A stretch of DNA of 64,000 nt from an uncultured Mesonia sp. (GTDB lineage: Bacteria; Bacteroidota; Bacteroidia; Flavobacteriales; Flavobacteriaceae), in NCBI GenBank assembly GCA_947499595.1, contig CANMOY010000001.1, positions 186,001 through 250,000 on the forward strand. Direction: 5' to 3'. The notes beneath the pieces are model-generated. The model was not told the DNA's origin and ran no database searches. It was given only the letters and a program-made list of their open reading frames with translations. The stretch's first letter is position 1. Every line of letters starts with the position of its first letter. The position numbers and the translations under genes are program-made. Shown in pieces: positions 25,786 through 35,061 of this stretch.

Positions 25786-27477
25786 TTAATTTTCTTCAGG
25801 TTCAGTTTCGTAAATCATTTGATCCTCCTCACGAGGCGTGAGCAATTCTTTATTCAACCGGGAACTTTCATGAATTTTTTCTTTTATCTTTTTACCTTTT
25901 TCATTATTGAAGAAATTGGGCTCATCATTAGACGGTAAAGATATTCCTTCTATTTTTGTTAGGGTGGGGGTAGGTTTACCTTTAAAAAGGTCATTTTTTG
26001 ATTGTAAACGCTCTTGTCCTCGCCAATTAAAACCTTTTAACTTACGAGCATTTTTAGGAAGGTCTCCTTCTCTATAAAGGATTTGTTTCGGATTTTTGTA
26101 ATAATAAATCTTAGTAATTTCTTGGTCTTGAAACTCTATTTTAATTGAAGAAGAAATAACGGTATTTATCCCGATGAGTTGTTGCTTATCATCTCTACTG
26201 TAAAATATGGTTTCTGTGTTTTTGATAAAGTTAACTTCTTTTAGTTCATCCTTTTCAAACAATCCGAACATTTCTTTTCCCTTGACTTGATTAAATCCGC
26301 CAAGGCTATCTTTTTGAATCATAAAAGCGTTATAAAAGACTTTTAAACTATCGAGTTTGTTGGTTTTTGGATGATTGAGTAGGTGAATGGTGTCTCCGGT
26401 TAATTGATTTTCACCAGAAAACACAACTGGTTTTCCCAAAAGTTTTGAAATACCTAATTGCTCATTTACAACAATAGAATCACATTTCCCGTTCATATCC
26501 TTTTTATAAAAACGAGTATCTCGAAATCCGCGAATAAGTCGCTGTTTAGTAGGCCCGGTAATCATTAAGGTGTCGCTATGTACAAATAAAGTGTCATTTT
26601 CTTGTTTTATTGCACCCAATGCTCTTTTTGTTATAAAGACGGAGTCTTTTTCGCGGTACACCTCTGCATAATGTCCAGTGAGTACAGAGTGATTAATGGT
26701 ATCTGTCACCCGAATGTTATTAGTAGCCGAAGCAAAATTTTTACTTCGATTAAAATAAATGCTGTCTCCTTGTAATTTTCTATTCTTATAATTTACGGTA
26801 GAATTTTTAACAAAATAGCCTTCATCTTTTTGGGTATCATAAAAACCACGCTCACAATAAATTTGCGTTTCTTTTCCAGTAATGGTAGAAGGACCATATA
26901 AATAAGCGTGTTTGCTCTGTGTAAAGTAGTTTAGCTGACTAGAATTAATAGTGTATTCTGGATTTTTAACCAGAACATCGTGCAAAAAGCTTAATTTTTC
27001 TTGCTCTAGAAAATACCGACCTACTTTACTTGTTATGGTAGTTGCGGAATCCCTCAAAGTTCCTCCACTTCTATAAAAAACTTGTTGTACATCACGTTTA
27101 AAAAATAACGTATCTGTTGTGAGTCTGCTGGTTTTTGTTTTTAGATTAACTTGATTGCTGGCAAATGCAAATTGTGTCTCCCCGTCATACTCGGCGTATT
27201 TACTAGTTAAAGTAATGGAGTCGCCTTGCTTCATCTTTACATTCCCTAGCGCTTTAAAAAACTGATCTTTTTCATAAAAAATGGCCTGATCACACCAAAC
27301 ATTAATTCCTTCGTGAGTGAAAAACACCTGATTTTCTACTTTACTAAAGAGAAGAGCACCTGGGTATTTATCCTCATCGGTTATGGTTCTATCGCTGGTA
27401 TAATCAATTTTGTTTTCTTGTGCATAGCCAATGGTAATGCACGCAAATAAAATTAAAAAGAGAGATGAATTTTTCAA
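25786..27477 (-). CDS. OstA/LptA-like LPS-transport periplasmic protein
   Basis: 563 residues. The signal peptide (SSLFLILFACITIGYAQ) is followed by a long chain of short beta strands with repeated 'GDSI/L..TSKYAEYDGE' and 'GxA...NV' patterns, typical of the OstA-N/LptA jellyroll repeats that carry LPS across the periplasm. The C-terminal tail is polar and charged. The start is TTG at 27477; the in-frame codon two positions upstream is a stop and no ATG fits. Located after the purA terminator, so it probably has its own promoter. Assignment as LPS bridge is by family. Confidence 0.85.
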   Translation of the reverse strand: MKNSSLFLILFACITIGYAQENKIDYTSDRTITDEDKYPGALLFSKVENQVFFTHEGINVWCDQAIFYEKDQFFKALGNVKMKQGDSITLTSKYAEYDGETQFAFASNQVNLKTKTSRLTTDTLFFKRDVQQVFYRSGGTLRDSATTITSKVGRYFLEQEKLSFLHDVLVKNPEYTINSSQLNYFTQSKHAYLYGPSTITGKETQIYCERGFYDTQKDEGYFVKNSTVNYKNRKLQGDSIYFNRSKNFASATNNIRVTDTINHSVLTGHYAEVYREKDSVFITKRALGAIKQENDTLFVHSDTLMITGPTKQRLIRGFRDTRFYKKDMNGKCDSIVVNEQLGISKLLGKPVVFSGENQLTGDTIHLLNHPKTNKLDSLKVFYNAFMIQKDSLGGFNQVKGKEMFGLFEKDELKEVNFIKNTETIFYSRDDKQQLIGINTVISSSIKIEFQDQEITKIYYYKNPKQILYREGDLPKNARKLKGFNWRGQERLQSKNDLFKGKPTPTLTKIEGISLPSNDEPNFFNNEKGKKIKEKIHESSRLNKELLTPREEDQMIYETEPEEN

Positions 27478-27509
27478 GCTTTAAAGTGTTTCAAAAATTT
27501 TCTATTGGC

Positions 27510-27544
27510 AAAAAACGCTCCAATTTTAATTTGAAGCGTTTTTT
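27510..27544 (-). terminator. Intrinsic terminator after purA
   Basis: On the minus strand: AACGCTTCAA, short AT loop, TTGGAGCGTT followed by six T. The stem is about ten pairs with one mismatch. It lies 6 nt past the purA stop and 33 nt before the OstA-like gene, so it should end or attenuate the spoT-fur-purA message. Confidence 0.75.
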
Positions 27545-27549
27545 ATTTC

Positions 27550-28821
27550 TTAGCGTATAATAGTCTGTTTTCTATCTGGTCCTACCGAAACAATTTTTAT
27601 AGGGACTTGTATAAAATCTTCAATATACTCGATATACCTTTTAAAATTATCGGGAAAATCATCCTCTTTATTTATTTGAGTTAAATCTTCTTTCCAGCCT
27701 GGTAAAGTTTCATAAATTGGTTCAAGACTTTCATCTTCAATGGTGTAAGGGAAATGTTGAATTTTTTCACCTTGATACGTATAGGCGGTACAAATTTTTA
27801 GTTCCTCAAACCCACTCAAAACATCGCCCTTCATCATCATAAGCTGGGTAACCCCATTAACTTGTACGGCATATTTTAAAGCTATTAAATCTAACCAACC
27901 ACATCTTCTTGGGCGCCCAGTAGTAGCTCCAAATTCCCTACCTACTTTTGCCATTTTTTCTCCATTTTCATCAAATAATTCTGTGGGAAAAGGGCCACTA
28001 CCAACACGGGTGGTATAGGCCTTAAAAATACCCATAACTTCTTGAATTTTGTTTGGAGCCACGCCTAGACCGGTGCAGGCGCCAGCAGCGGTTGTATTGC
28101 TTGAGGTGACAAATGGATAGGTGCCAAAATCAATATCTAATAGAGAACCTTGAGCACCTTCGGCCAAGATAGTTTTACCAGATTGTTGAGCTTGATAAAT
28201 ATATTCTTCAGAATCGATGAACTGCAGTTCTTTTAGTCGTTCTACGGCTATAAAAAATTCGGTTTCGAGCTCTTCTAAATTATATTGAATGTCAACATCA
28301 TAAAACGAAATCATCGCTTCGTGCTTATCGGCCAATTGTCTATATTTTTCTTTCCAATTATTGAGTTCTAAATCTCCTATACGCAAACCGTTTCTCCCGG
28401 TTTTATCCATATAAGTTGGCCCGATTCCCTTTAAGGTAGAACCTATTTTAGCCTTACCCTTGGCGGTTTCTGAAGCTGCGTCAAGCAAACGATGTGTTGG
28501 TAAAATGATATGTGCTTTTCTCGAAATCAATAAACTTTTTCTAAGATCAAGATCAAATTGACTTAGGTTGTCGAGCTCTTTTTTAAAAATTACAGGGTCA
28601 ATCACTACACCGTTACCCACTAAATTTATAGTATTGGGGTGAAATATACCAGAAGGTATAGTGTGTAATACGTGTTTAATACCATCAAACTCTAAAGTGT
28701 GCCCAGCATTTGGCCCACCTTGAAAACGAGCAATGATATCATAATTTGAGGTAAGTACATCAACAATTTTTCCTTTGCCTTCGTCTCCCCATTGAAGTCC
28801 TAATAGCAAGTCTACTGCCAT
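27550..28821 (-). CDS. purA: Adenylosuccinate synthetase
   Basis: GTP-dependent condensation of IMP and aspartate to adenylosuccinate, the first step from IMP to AMP. The 423-residue length is normal. Motifs are the P-loop-like WGDEGKGK (11-18), NAGHT (about 39-43), GSTLKGIGPTYMDK, TSSNTTAAGACTGLG and TTGRPRRCGWLD. It lies 8 nt after the Fur-family gene, in one transcript with spoT. PurA is a known ppGpp target in several bacteria, so the linkage to the synthetase/hydrolase gene is suggestive. Confidence 0.97.
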   Translation of the reverse strand: MAVDLLLGLQWGDEGKGKIVDVLTSNYDIIARFQGGPNAGHTLEFDGIKHVLHTIPSGIFHPNTINLVGNGVVIDPVIFKKELDNLSQFDLDLRKSLLISRKAHIILPTHRLLDAASETAKGKAKIGSTLKGIGPTYMDKTGRNGLRIGDLELNNWKEKYRQLADKHEAMISFYDVDIQYNLEELETEFFIAVERLKELQFIDSEEYIYQAQQSGKTILAEGAQGSLLDIDFGTYPFVTSSNTTAAGACTGLGVAPNKIQEVMGIFKAYTTRVGSGPFPTELFDENGEKMAKVGREFGATTGRPRRCGWLDLIALKYAVQVNGVTQLMMMKGDVLSGFEELKICTAYTYQGEKIQHFPYTIEDESLEPIYETLPGWKEDLTQINKEDDFPDNFKRYIEYIEDFIQVPIKIVSVGPDRKQTIIR

Positions 28822-28829
28822 AAAATATG

Positions 28830-29285
28830 TTATTTAGGTGTTTTTTTTGTTCCGTAGAAATAGAGTGAATGGTTATTTATCTCTATACCGAAAACTTCTT
28901 CTATTGTTTGTTTAATCGATTGTATTCGTGGATCGCAAAACTCAATTACTTCACCGGTATCGGTAAGAATTACATGGTCATGCTGTTTGTCAAAATATGA
29001 TTTTTCATATTGAGCTTGGTTTTTTCCAAATTGGTGCTTTCTAACCAGTCCGCACTCTAACAAAAGCTCTATGGTATTATATAACGTAGCTCTACTTACC
29101 CGGTAATTCTTATTTTTCATGGTAATGTACAGCGACTCGATATCAAAATGTTCTTCACTTGCATATATTTCTTGAAGAATAGCAAAACGCTCAGGGGTTT
29201 TACGGTGTTTCTTCTCCTCTAAGTACTTGGTAAAGACATTTTTTACAATGGCTTGATGATTTTCTTTTGACTGATCTGCTTCCAT
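28830..29285 (-). CDS. Fur-family transcriptional regulator
   Basis: 151 residues. Winged-helix DNA-binding domain ([14 protein letters not shown], then [19 protein letters not shown]) and a dimerisation domain with the metal motif [19 protein letters not shown]. The CxxC pairs that bind structural zinc in classic Fur/PerR are missing; only two cysteines occur, in LLLECGL and EFCDP. The metal (Fe, Zn or peroxide sensing) cannot be assigned. Located between spoT and purA with gaps of 24 and 8 nt. Confidence 0.92.
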   Translation of the reverse strand: MEADQSKENHQAIVKNVFTKYLEEKKHRKTPERFAILQEIYASEEHFDIESLYITMKNKNYRVSRATLYNTIELLLECGLVRKHQFGKNQAQYEKSYFDKQHDHVILTDTGEVIEFCDPRIQSIKQTIEEVFGIEINNHSLYFYGTKKTPK

Positions 29286-29309
29286 AATTAAAAATGCAAA
29301 TTTAAGCTT

Positions 29310-31520
29310 TTATTCACGGGTTACTTTGTTTATTCCCTTAATTTTTTTCAAGCGCTCCATTAATTTCTTTAAAATGGTTTTGTTTTTCACGATAACAGTA
29401 ATTTTTCCTTCAAAAACCGAGTGGTTACTTTTAAAGCTGATCTCCTGCATATTAACGTGAAGGTTGTTAGAAATCTCTTTAGTTATGTGGCTTACCAAGC
29501 CTAAATCGTCTAAACCAGTTAACTTAATTACGGCTTTAAATTCTTCTTGAGTAGAGTCTATCCATTTAGCACTTATTATACGATAGGCATAATTGCTTTG
29601 CAATTGAATGGCGTTAGGACAGTCTTTTTTATGTACTTTAATTCCTTCTGTGGTGGTTAAAAATCCAAAAACATCATCACCAGGTATTGGGTTACAACAA
29701 TGTGCAAGTTTGTATGGTAATTTGTCGTTTTCTTTTCCAAAGACCAACAGATCATACTGCGTTGTAATTTCTTCTTTGTGTATATCATCTGGTATACTGG
29801 GTTTTCTAATTTTATTTTTAAAATAATTGACAAAAGCATTACTACGAGAGGCATTAAATTCTTTAAGCGCCACGTTATCAATGGTGCCAATTCCTACACG
29901 GTAAAATAAATCTAAGCTGGTTTTTATTTTAAAATACCGTACCAATTGGGTGATTGTTTGTTCGTTAAAGGGAATTTTTAGAGATCTTAGTTTTCTTTTT
30001 AAGATGGCCTTTCCGTTTTCGGCTAGTATTTTTCTATCTTCTTTTAAAGCCGATTTTATTTTAGATCGAGCTCTTGCCGTTGTGGCATAGTCGAGCCAAT
30101 TTTTATTGGGTTTTATGGTTTCTGATGTAATTATTTCTACTTGATCTCCGCTCTTTAAAACGTGACTTAAGGGGACTAATTTACCATTAACTTTGGCTCC
30201 TCGAGTTTTTAAACCAACATCGGTATGAATACTAAAAGCAAAATCAAGTGGTGAAGCTCCCTTTGGTAAAGACTTAATTTCACCTTGAGGGGTGAAAACA
30301 AAAATCTCCTTCGAGTATAAATTTAATTTAAATTGTTCGACAAAATCTACCGCATTACCTTCGCTGTTTTCTAAGGCCTCTTGTAATTTATTGAGCCATT
30401 GTTCAAGATTTTCATCTTCTTGCTCGGCACCATGTTTGTATTTGTAATGAGCAGCATATCCTTTTTCGGCAATTTCATTCATTCGTTCGCTGCGAATTTG
30501 TACTTCTACCCAACGGCCCTTTGGTCCCATTACGGTAATATGCAGTGCTTCATAACCTGTTGATTTTGGTGAAGAAATCCAGTCGCGTAATCGAGTGGGA
30601 TTAGGTCTAAAAAAATCAGTGACTATAGAATAAATTTTCCAAGCCAAAAACTTTTCCTGATCTGGGGTGCTGCTATAGATTATTCGAATGGCAAATTTGT
30701 CGTAAATTTCTTCGAAGGCTATATTTTGTTTGATGATTTTCTTGCGAATTGAAAAAATAGATTTGGGTCTACCTTTTATTTCAAATTCAATTGCTTCTTT
30801 TTCTAAGGCATTAGAAATAATGTTTGAAAATTCTTGAATGTACAGATCTTGGTCTTCTTTACTCTCTTTCATTTTATCAAGTATTTCTTGATAAACTTCT
30901 GGTTCGGTGTATTTTAGACTTAAATCTTCTAATTCGGTTTTGATGTTATAGAGGCCTATTCGATGTGCTAAGGGTGCATAAATATACAAGGTCTCTGATG
31001 CTATTTTTATTTGTTTATCATCGCGCATCGACTCCATTGTCTGCATATTATGCAGCCTGTCTGCAATTTTAATGATGATTACCCGAATGTCATCATTTAG
31101 CGTAAGCAGCATTTTTCTAAAATTCTCGGCTTGTAAAGAAATGTCTTTTTCGGGTTTAAGGTTGGTGATTTTAGTAAGACCCTCAACAATTTTGGCTACT
31201 ACATCGCCAAACATCGCGGCAATGTCTTCTTTGGTATAGGCTGTATCTTCAACAACATCGTGTAGTAAGGCTGCTGCAATTGACGTGGCATCTAAACCAA
31301 TTTCTGATGCAACAATTTTGGCTACCGCAATTGGATGAAAAATATAAGCTTCACCAGATTTTCTACGTTGCTCTTTATGTGCATCTACCGCAACATCGAA
31401 AGCCTTACGAATGAGTTTTTTATCTTCATCACTCAACTGTCGATAGCTTATACGCAATAGCTCCTTGTATTCTTGGGCTATTTTCTTGTTTTCTAGTTCT
31501 AATTCTTGTTCACTTATCAT
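29310..31520 (-). CDS. Bifunctional (p)ppGpp synthetase/hydrolase (RelA/SpoT homologue)
   Basis: 736 residues with the full long-RSH order. HD hydrolase (FHPIAVAKI, LLHDVVEDT, IKIADRLHNM) about 50-160; synthetase with GRPKSIFSIRKK, IYDKFAIRII, STGYEALHITV and VEVQIRS about 240-350; TGS domain (KEIFVFTPQGEIKSLPKGAS); conserved-cysteine domain (AHCCNPIPGDDVFG, KKDCPNA) and a C-terminal ACT domain (TGLDDLGLVSHITKEI). Both catalytic sites look intact, so it should make and degrade the alarmone. It is 20 nt downstream of the M48 protease gene. Confidence 0.96.
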   Translation of the reverse strand: MISEQELELENKKIAQEYKELLRISYRQLSDEDKKLIRKAFDVAVDAHKEQRRKSGEAYIFHPIAVAKIVASEIGLDATSIAAALLHDVVEDTAYTKEDIAAMFGDVVAKIVEGLTKITNLKPEKDISLQAENFRKMLLTLNDDIRVIIIKIADRLHNMQTMESMRDDKQIKIASETLYIYAPLAHRIGLYNIKTELEDLSLKYTEPEVYQEILDKMKESKEDQDLYIQEFSNIISNALEKEAIEFEIKGRPKSIFSIRKKIIKQNIAFEEIYDKFAIRIIYSSTPDQEKFLAWKIYSIVTDFFRPNPTRLRDWISSPKSTGYEALHITVMGPKGRWVEVQIRSERMNEIAEKGYAAHYKYKHGAEQEDENLEQWLNKLQEALENSEGNAVDFVEQFKLNLYSKEIFVFTPQGEIKSLPKGASPLDFAFSIHTDVGLKTRGAKVNGKLVPLSHVLKSGDQVEIITSETIKPNKNWLDYATTARARSKIKSALKEDRKILAENGKAILKRKLRSLKIPFNEQTITQLVRYFKIKTSLDLFYRVGIGTIDNVALKEFNASRSNAFVNYFKNKIRKPSIPDDIHKEEITTQYDLLVFGKENDKLPYKLAHCCNPIPGDDVFGFLTTTEGIKVHKKDCPNAIQLQSNYAYRIISAKWIDSTQEEFKAVIKLTGLDDLGLVSHITKEISNNLHVNMQEISFKSNHSVFEGKITVIVKNKTILKKLMERLKKIKGINKVTRE

Positions 31521-31540
31521 AAATCTAAGATACTAAAAGT

Positions 31541-32776
31541 CTATGATTTTTCTAAATTATTAATTCGTTGTAAAAGGCTTGGGTGCGAATAATACATAAA
31601 TACGTAGTAGGGATGGGGCGTTAAATTGCTAAAACTATTGCTGGATAATTTTTTTAATGCTGATATTAAAGGTTGTGCTCCAAAAGTTTGTTGAGCATAA
31701 TCATCGGCTTGATATTCAAACTTTCTACTTAACATATTCATCAATAAACCGGTTACCACAGAAATTGGAGTGTAAAGAATACCAAAGGCAATAAGACCAA
31801 CGTGAAAACTAGGCTGACTTACACCTAGCGCTTCAGACAACAATGGATTTCCTACAAATAGCGAGAACAACCACAAAGTAAATCCTGTGCTAAGCAAAGA
31901 AATAAAGAGGTTAAATAAAATATGCCGCTTCTTATAGTGTCCCACTTCGTGTGCTAAAACCGCCACAATTTCTTCTTCGGTTAAGTCATTAACAAGAGTA
32001 TCATACAACGTGATTCTTTTTTCTTTTCCAAATCCAGAAAAATAAGCATTGGCTTTTGTACTTCTTTTAGAGCCGTCTATGATATAAATATTAGACAAAA
32101 CAAATCCTACCTGCCTGGCATAGATTTCAATTTTATCGCGTAAACTACCTGGATCTAGCGGCGTTTGTTTATTGAAAAAAGGTACAATAAGTTTACTGTA
32201 AAACATATTGATGAATATAGAAAAAATGCCTATCAAAATCCACGCATAAATCCAGAAATACTCGCCTGCAATTTGATATAGTTTTATAATTAGGGCTAAC
32301 ATAACCCCACCTAAAATGCCAGTTAAAACCCAAGCTTTTAACTTATCTATAAAAAAAGTTTTTTTGGTAGTTTTATTAAACCCGAAGCGCTCTTCAATAA
32401 CAAAGGTACTATAATAGCTAAAGGGAGTAGTTAGTAGATCGTTTGCCAACACAATTACTCCAAAAAATATTAGCGCCACAATTATAGGGTGCTCGCTAAA
32501 ATTTCTGGCAAAATTATCAACCCATGCAAAACCATCTAAGAAGAAAAAAGCCAAGGTAATTAGCAGGGAGAAACTTGCGGTAAGTACACCAAACTTATAG
32601 CGTGTTTTTTTATATGCTTGAGAGCTTGAATAGGCTTTGTCATTATAAATATCTTGTAGTTTTGGCGGTAAATTATCCTTAAAATGCTTTGCGTTTAGAG
32701 CACCTAATATTTGATCGAATACAAAATGAAATATCAAAATACCAATGAGTAAATAAAACAAAATGCTTGAGTTCAT
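31541..32776 (-). CDS. Ste24-like M48 membrane metalloprotease
   Basis: 411 residues with about six or seven transmembrane helices. The zinc motif HEVGH is at 276-280 (VLAHEVGHYKKRH), with the third ligand glutamate in RKFEYQADDYA about 75 residues later. The N-terminal helices and the FAWVDNFAR..FGFNKTT segments match the CAAX-prenyl-protease-1/Ste24 type. In bacteria these proteases degrade damaged or stalled membrane proteins (family knowledge). Probable first gene of the transcript that continues into spoT. Confidence 0.92.
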   Translation of the reverse strand: MNSSILFYLLIGILIFHFVFDQILGALNAKHFKDNLPPKLQDIYNDKAYSSSQAYKKTRYKFGVLTASFSLLITLAFFFLDGFAWVDNFARNFSEHPIIVALIFFGVIVLANDLLTTPFSYYSTFVIEERFGFNKTTKKTFFIDKLKAWVLTGILGGVMLALIIKLYQIAGEYFWIYAWILIGIFSIFINMFYSKLIVPFFNKQTPLDPGSLRDKIEIYARQVGFVLSNIYIIDGSKRSTKANAYFSGFGKEKRITLYDTLVNDLTEEEIVAVLAHEVGHYKKRHILFNLFISLLSTGFTLWLFSLFVGNPLLSEALGVSQPSFHVGLIAFGILYTPISVVTGLLMNMLSRKFEYQADDYAQQTFGAQPLISALKKLSSNSFSNLTPHPYYVFMYYSHPSLLQRINNLEKS

Positions 32777-32934
32777 AAAATAATATATGATTTATGGTGC
32801 AATATATTTAGTAATCAAAGAATAACCAAGGTTTGTTTTAAGTGGTTATATGATAATTGTCAACTAAGAATTTTATTGCTTAGCATTGCTGTAAAATCCA
32901 TTAAAACCGATGTCTTTTTCGCTTAAGCGGATAA

Positions 32935-33735
32935 TTATTTAAAGTCACGTTGACGCTTTGCTTCGAAGATTAATATTCCCGCAGCGACCGAGACATTCAT
33001 GGAGTCAATTTTTCCTTGCATAGGGATATGAATGTTTTTTGTTGCCGCTTTCCGCCAAGCTTCACTTAAGCCTTTGTCTTCTGTGCCTACTACCAATGCA
33101 GTTGAGTTCGTGAAATTTTGTTTGGTATAGATTGATGAATCTTGTAAAATTGCCGTGTAAATAGCAATTTCACTGTCTTTTAAATAGTTTATAATCTCAG
33201 TTGTAGTTCCGCTAGCAATCTGATTGGTAAATACACAGCCTACACTTGACCGAATTATATTAGGGTTATAAATATCGGTTTTAGGATTGGCTATACAAAC
33301 CGCATCTACATTAGCGGCATCTGCAGTACGTAACAACGCACCAATATTCCCTGGTTTTTCAGGCGCTTCGGCGACTAGTAAAAGCGGATTTTTACGTTTA
33401 AATTTTAAATCTGCAAGCAGATGTGGTTTAGGTGCAGCCACAGCAATTAATCCTTCGGTGCTTCCGCGATAAGCGATTTTTTTATATACTTCTAAACTAA
33501 TTTCAATTTTTTCAAATGCCTCAAATTTTAAGCTTAAATCTTTATCATTTCCTAGTATTTGGTTACTATAATACAGCTCTAATAATTGATAGCCGGCCTG
33601 CACCGCAAGTTCAATCTCACGAGCACCCTCAATTACAAATTTACCTTCTTTTAGTCTTGTTCTCGACTTTTCCTGTAATTGGATTAAACGCTTGATTCTC
33701 TTGTTTTGGGTGCTGGCTATACTTTTATGATTCAT
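32935..33735 (-). CDS. TrmH/SpoU-family RNA 2'-O-methyltransferase
   Basis: 266 residues. The N-terminal L30e-like RNA-binding domain (QNKRIKRLIQLQEKSRTRLKE...FVIEGAREIELAV) is followed by a knotted SPOUT domain with motif 1 in IIRSSVGCVF, motif 2 VVGTEDKGLSEAW and motif 3 IPMQGKIDSMNVSVAAGILIFE. Probably methylates a ribose in rRNA (RlmB-like) but the target base is not determinable. It follows the 435-residue amidohydrolase by 14 nt and ends that operon. Confidence 0.93.
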   Translation of the reverse strand: MNHKSIASTQNKRIKRLIQLQEKSRTRLKEGKFVIEGAREIELAVQAGYQLLELYYSNQILGNDKDLSLKFEAFEKIEISLEVYKKIAYRGSTEGLIAVAAPKPHLLADLKFKRKNPLLLVAEAPEKPGNIGALLRTADAANVDAVCIANPKTDIYNPNIIRSSVGCVFTNQIASGTTTEIINYLKDSEIAIYTAILQDSSIYTKQNFTNSTALVVGTEDKGLSEAWRKAATKNIHIPMQGKIDSMNVSVAAGILIFEAKRQRDFK

Positions 33736-33749
33736 AAGCGAGGCGTAAA

Positions 33750-35057
33750 CTATTTTTTGTATTTGTTTTTGTAACGATCGTAAAGCTTGGTTTGGTGTGT
33801 TTTTAAACTAACCGCTCGACCATCAATAAATGCATGCGTCAACTTGTTTCCGCGCATATCTAAAGCATCACCTTCGCTTATAAATAAAGTAGCCGATTTG
33901 CCTACTTCTAGTGATCCATAATTGCTATTAATACCTAATATTTGCGCATTGTTATAGGTTATGAGCTGTAATGCTTCTTCTTTTGAGAGTCCATAAGCGG
34001 CACAAGTACCAGCATAAAACGGAAGGTTTCTGGCATTCATTCGCTCCATATCGCCGCTTGGCTCTAGTCCGACGAGAAGCCCGGCTTGCGTTAATTGAGT
34101 AGCCAATTTAAAAGGGGCGTCATAATCTTCATCGTCTTGTCTTGGCAAACTATGCGGACGATTAACTAATACTGGAATTTGCGCTTTTTTAAGTTCGCTA
34201 GCAAAACTTAAAGCTTCATAACCACCCACCACTACAATTTTGGGAATTTGTAATTCTTCTTTAAATAATAGAATATCTGCGATTTGCTGTTTTGTGTTGG
34301 CGTGAATGTATAAGGTTTTATTTCCGCTAAACACCGGTTTTACTGCCTCAAAAGCAATACTTTTTGTGCCAATCTCTTTAGATCTATAGCTTTTTGCCTG
34401 CTCGAAGTAAAATGTAAGTTTATTTACTTCTTTGGTGTAATTTTCTAAATCTTGTGTAATTTTTTTCTTTTTATCTAAGTGACTAATTCTTTTATATACA
34501 GATGGCCAATTAAGATGTATACCATGGTCTTTATTTATATAGGCATCTTCCCAATTCCAAGCATCGAGTTGAACAACCGATGATGTACCCGATATACGTC
34601 CGCCTCTAGGTGTAATTTCGGCAATAAGAACACCATTTGGACGCATAGATTCAACCACTTTACTTTCGGTGTTGTATGCGATTAAACTACGTATATGGGG
34701 TAAAAAACTACCGGTTTCATTTTCATCTTTAGAAGCTTTTACTGCATCAATCTCTACCAATCCTAAAGTGCTATTAGGTACAACAAAACCTGGATAAATA
34801 TGTTGGTTATTGGCTTTAATTATTTTTGTGTCAGTTGCTAATGGGTGCTTCTCATTATTTTGACCGATGTATGTAATCTTGCCATTATTAAAGTCTATAC
34901 GAGAATTTTTAATAACCCCTCCTTTACCATTGTGTAGAGTGGCCCCTTGTATGCTAATGGCATTTTTTTGTATTGCTCCAGGGGTTTGTTGTGCTTTTAC
35001 GCTTATTGTAAATAACAACAAAATTATTAGTAGGCTAGTGGAATGGAATGATTTCAT
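33750..35057 (-). CDS. Amidohydrolase-family protein lacking the metal motif
   Basis: 435 residues with signal peptide (SLLIILLLFTISVKAQ), so exported. The first beta-sandwich (GGVIKNSRIDFNNGKITYIG) and the C-terminal signature (GLSKEEALQLITYNNAQILGI, GSLEVGKSATLFISEGDALDM) are those of imidazolonepropionase-like amidohydrolases. Where active members have PGxxDxHxH, this protein reads PGFVVPNSTLGLVEID, and I find no other HxH or the usual catalytic Asp. It is probably not a metal-dependent hydrolase, perhaps a partner of the protein encoded 4 nt upstream. Confidence 0.88.
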   Translation of the reverse strand: MKSFHSTSLLIILLLFTISVKAQQTPGAIQKNAISIQGATLHNGKGGVIKNSRIDFNNGKITYIGQNNEKHPLATDTKIIKANNQHIYPGFVVPNSTLGLVEIDAVKASKDENETGSFLPHIRSLIAYNTESKVVESMRPNGVLIAEITPRGGRISGTSSVVQLDAWNWEDAYINKDHGIHLNWPSVYKRISHLDKKKKITQDLENYTKEVNKLTFYFEQAKSYRSKEIGTKSIAFEAVKPVFSGNKTLYIHANTKQQIADILLFKEELQIPKIVVVGGYEALSFASELKKAQIPVLVNRPHSLPRQDDEDYDAPFKLATQLTQAGLLVGLEPSGDMERMNARNLPFYAGTCAAYGLSKEEALQLITYNNAQILGINSNYGSLEVGKSATLFISEGDALDMRGNKLTHAFIDGRAVSLKTHQTKLYDRYKNKYKK

Positions 35058-35061
35058 AATT

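Noticed and set aside
32858-32863. TTGACA on the minus strand upstream of the M48 membrane protease gene, resembling a sigma-70 -35 box
   Set aside because: No TATAAT at the right distance (TAAAAC at best), and this phylum uses TTG/TAnnTTTG promoters; judged chance.
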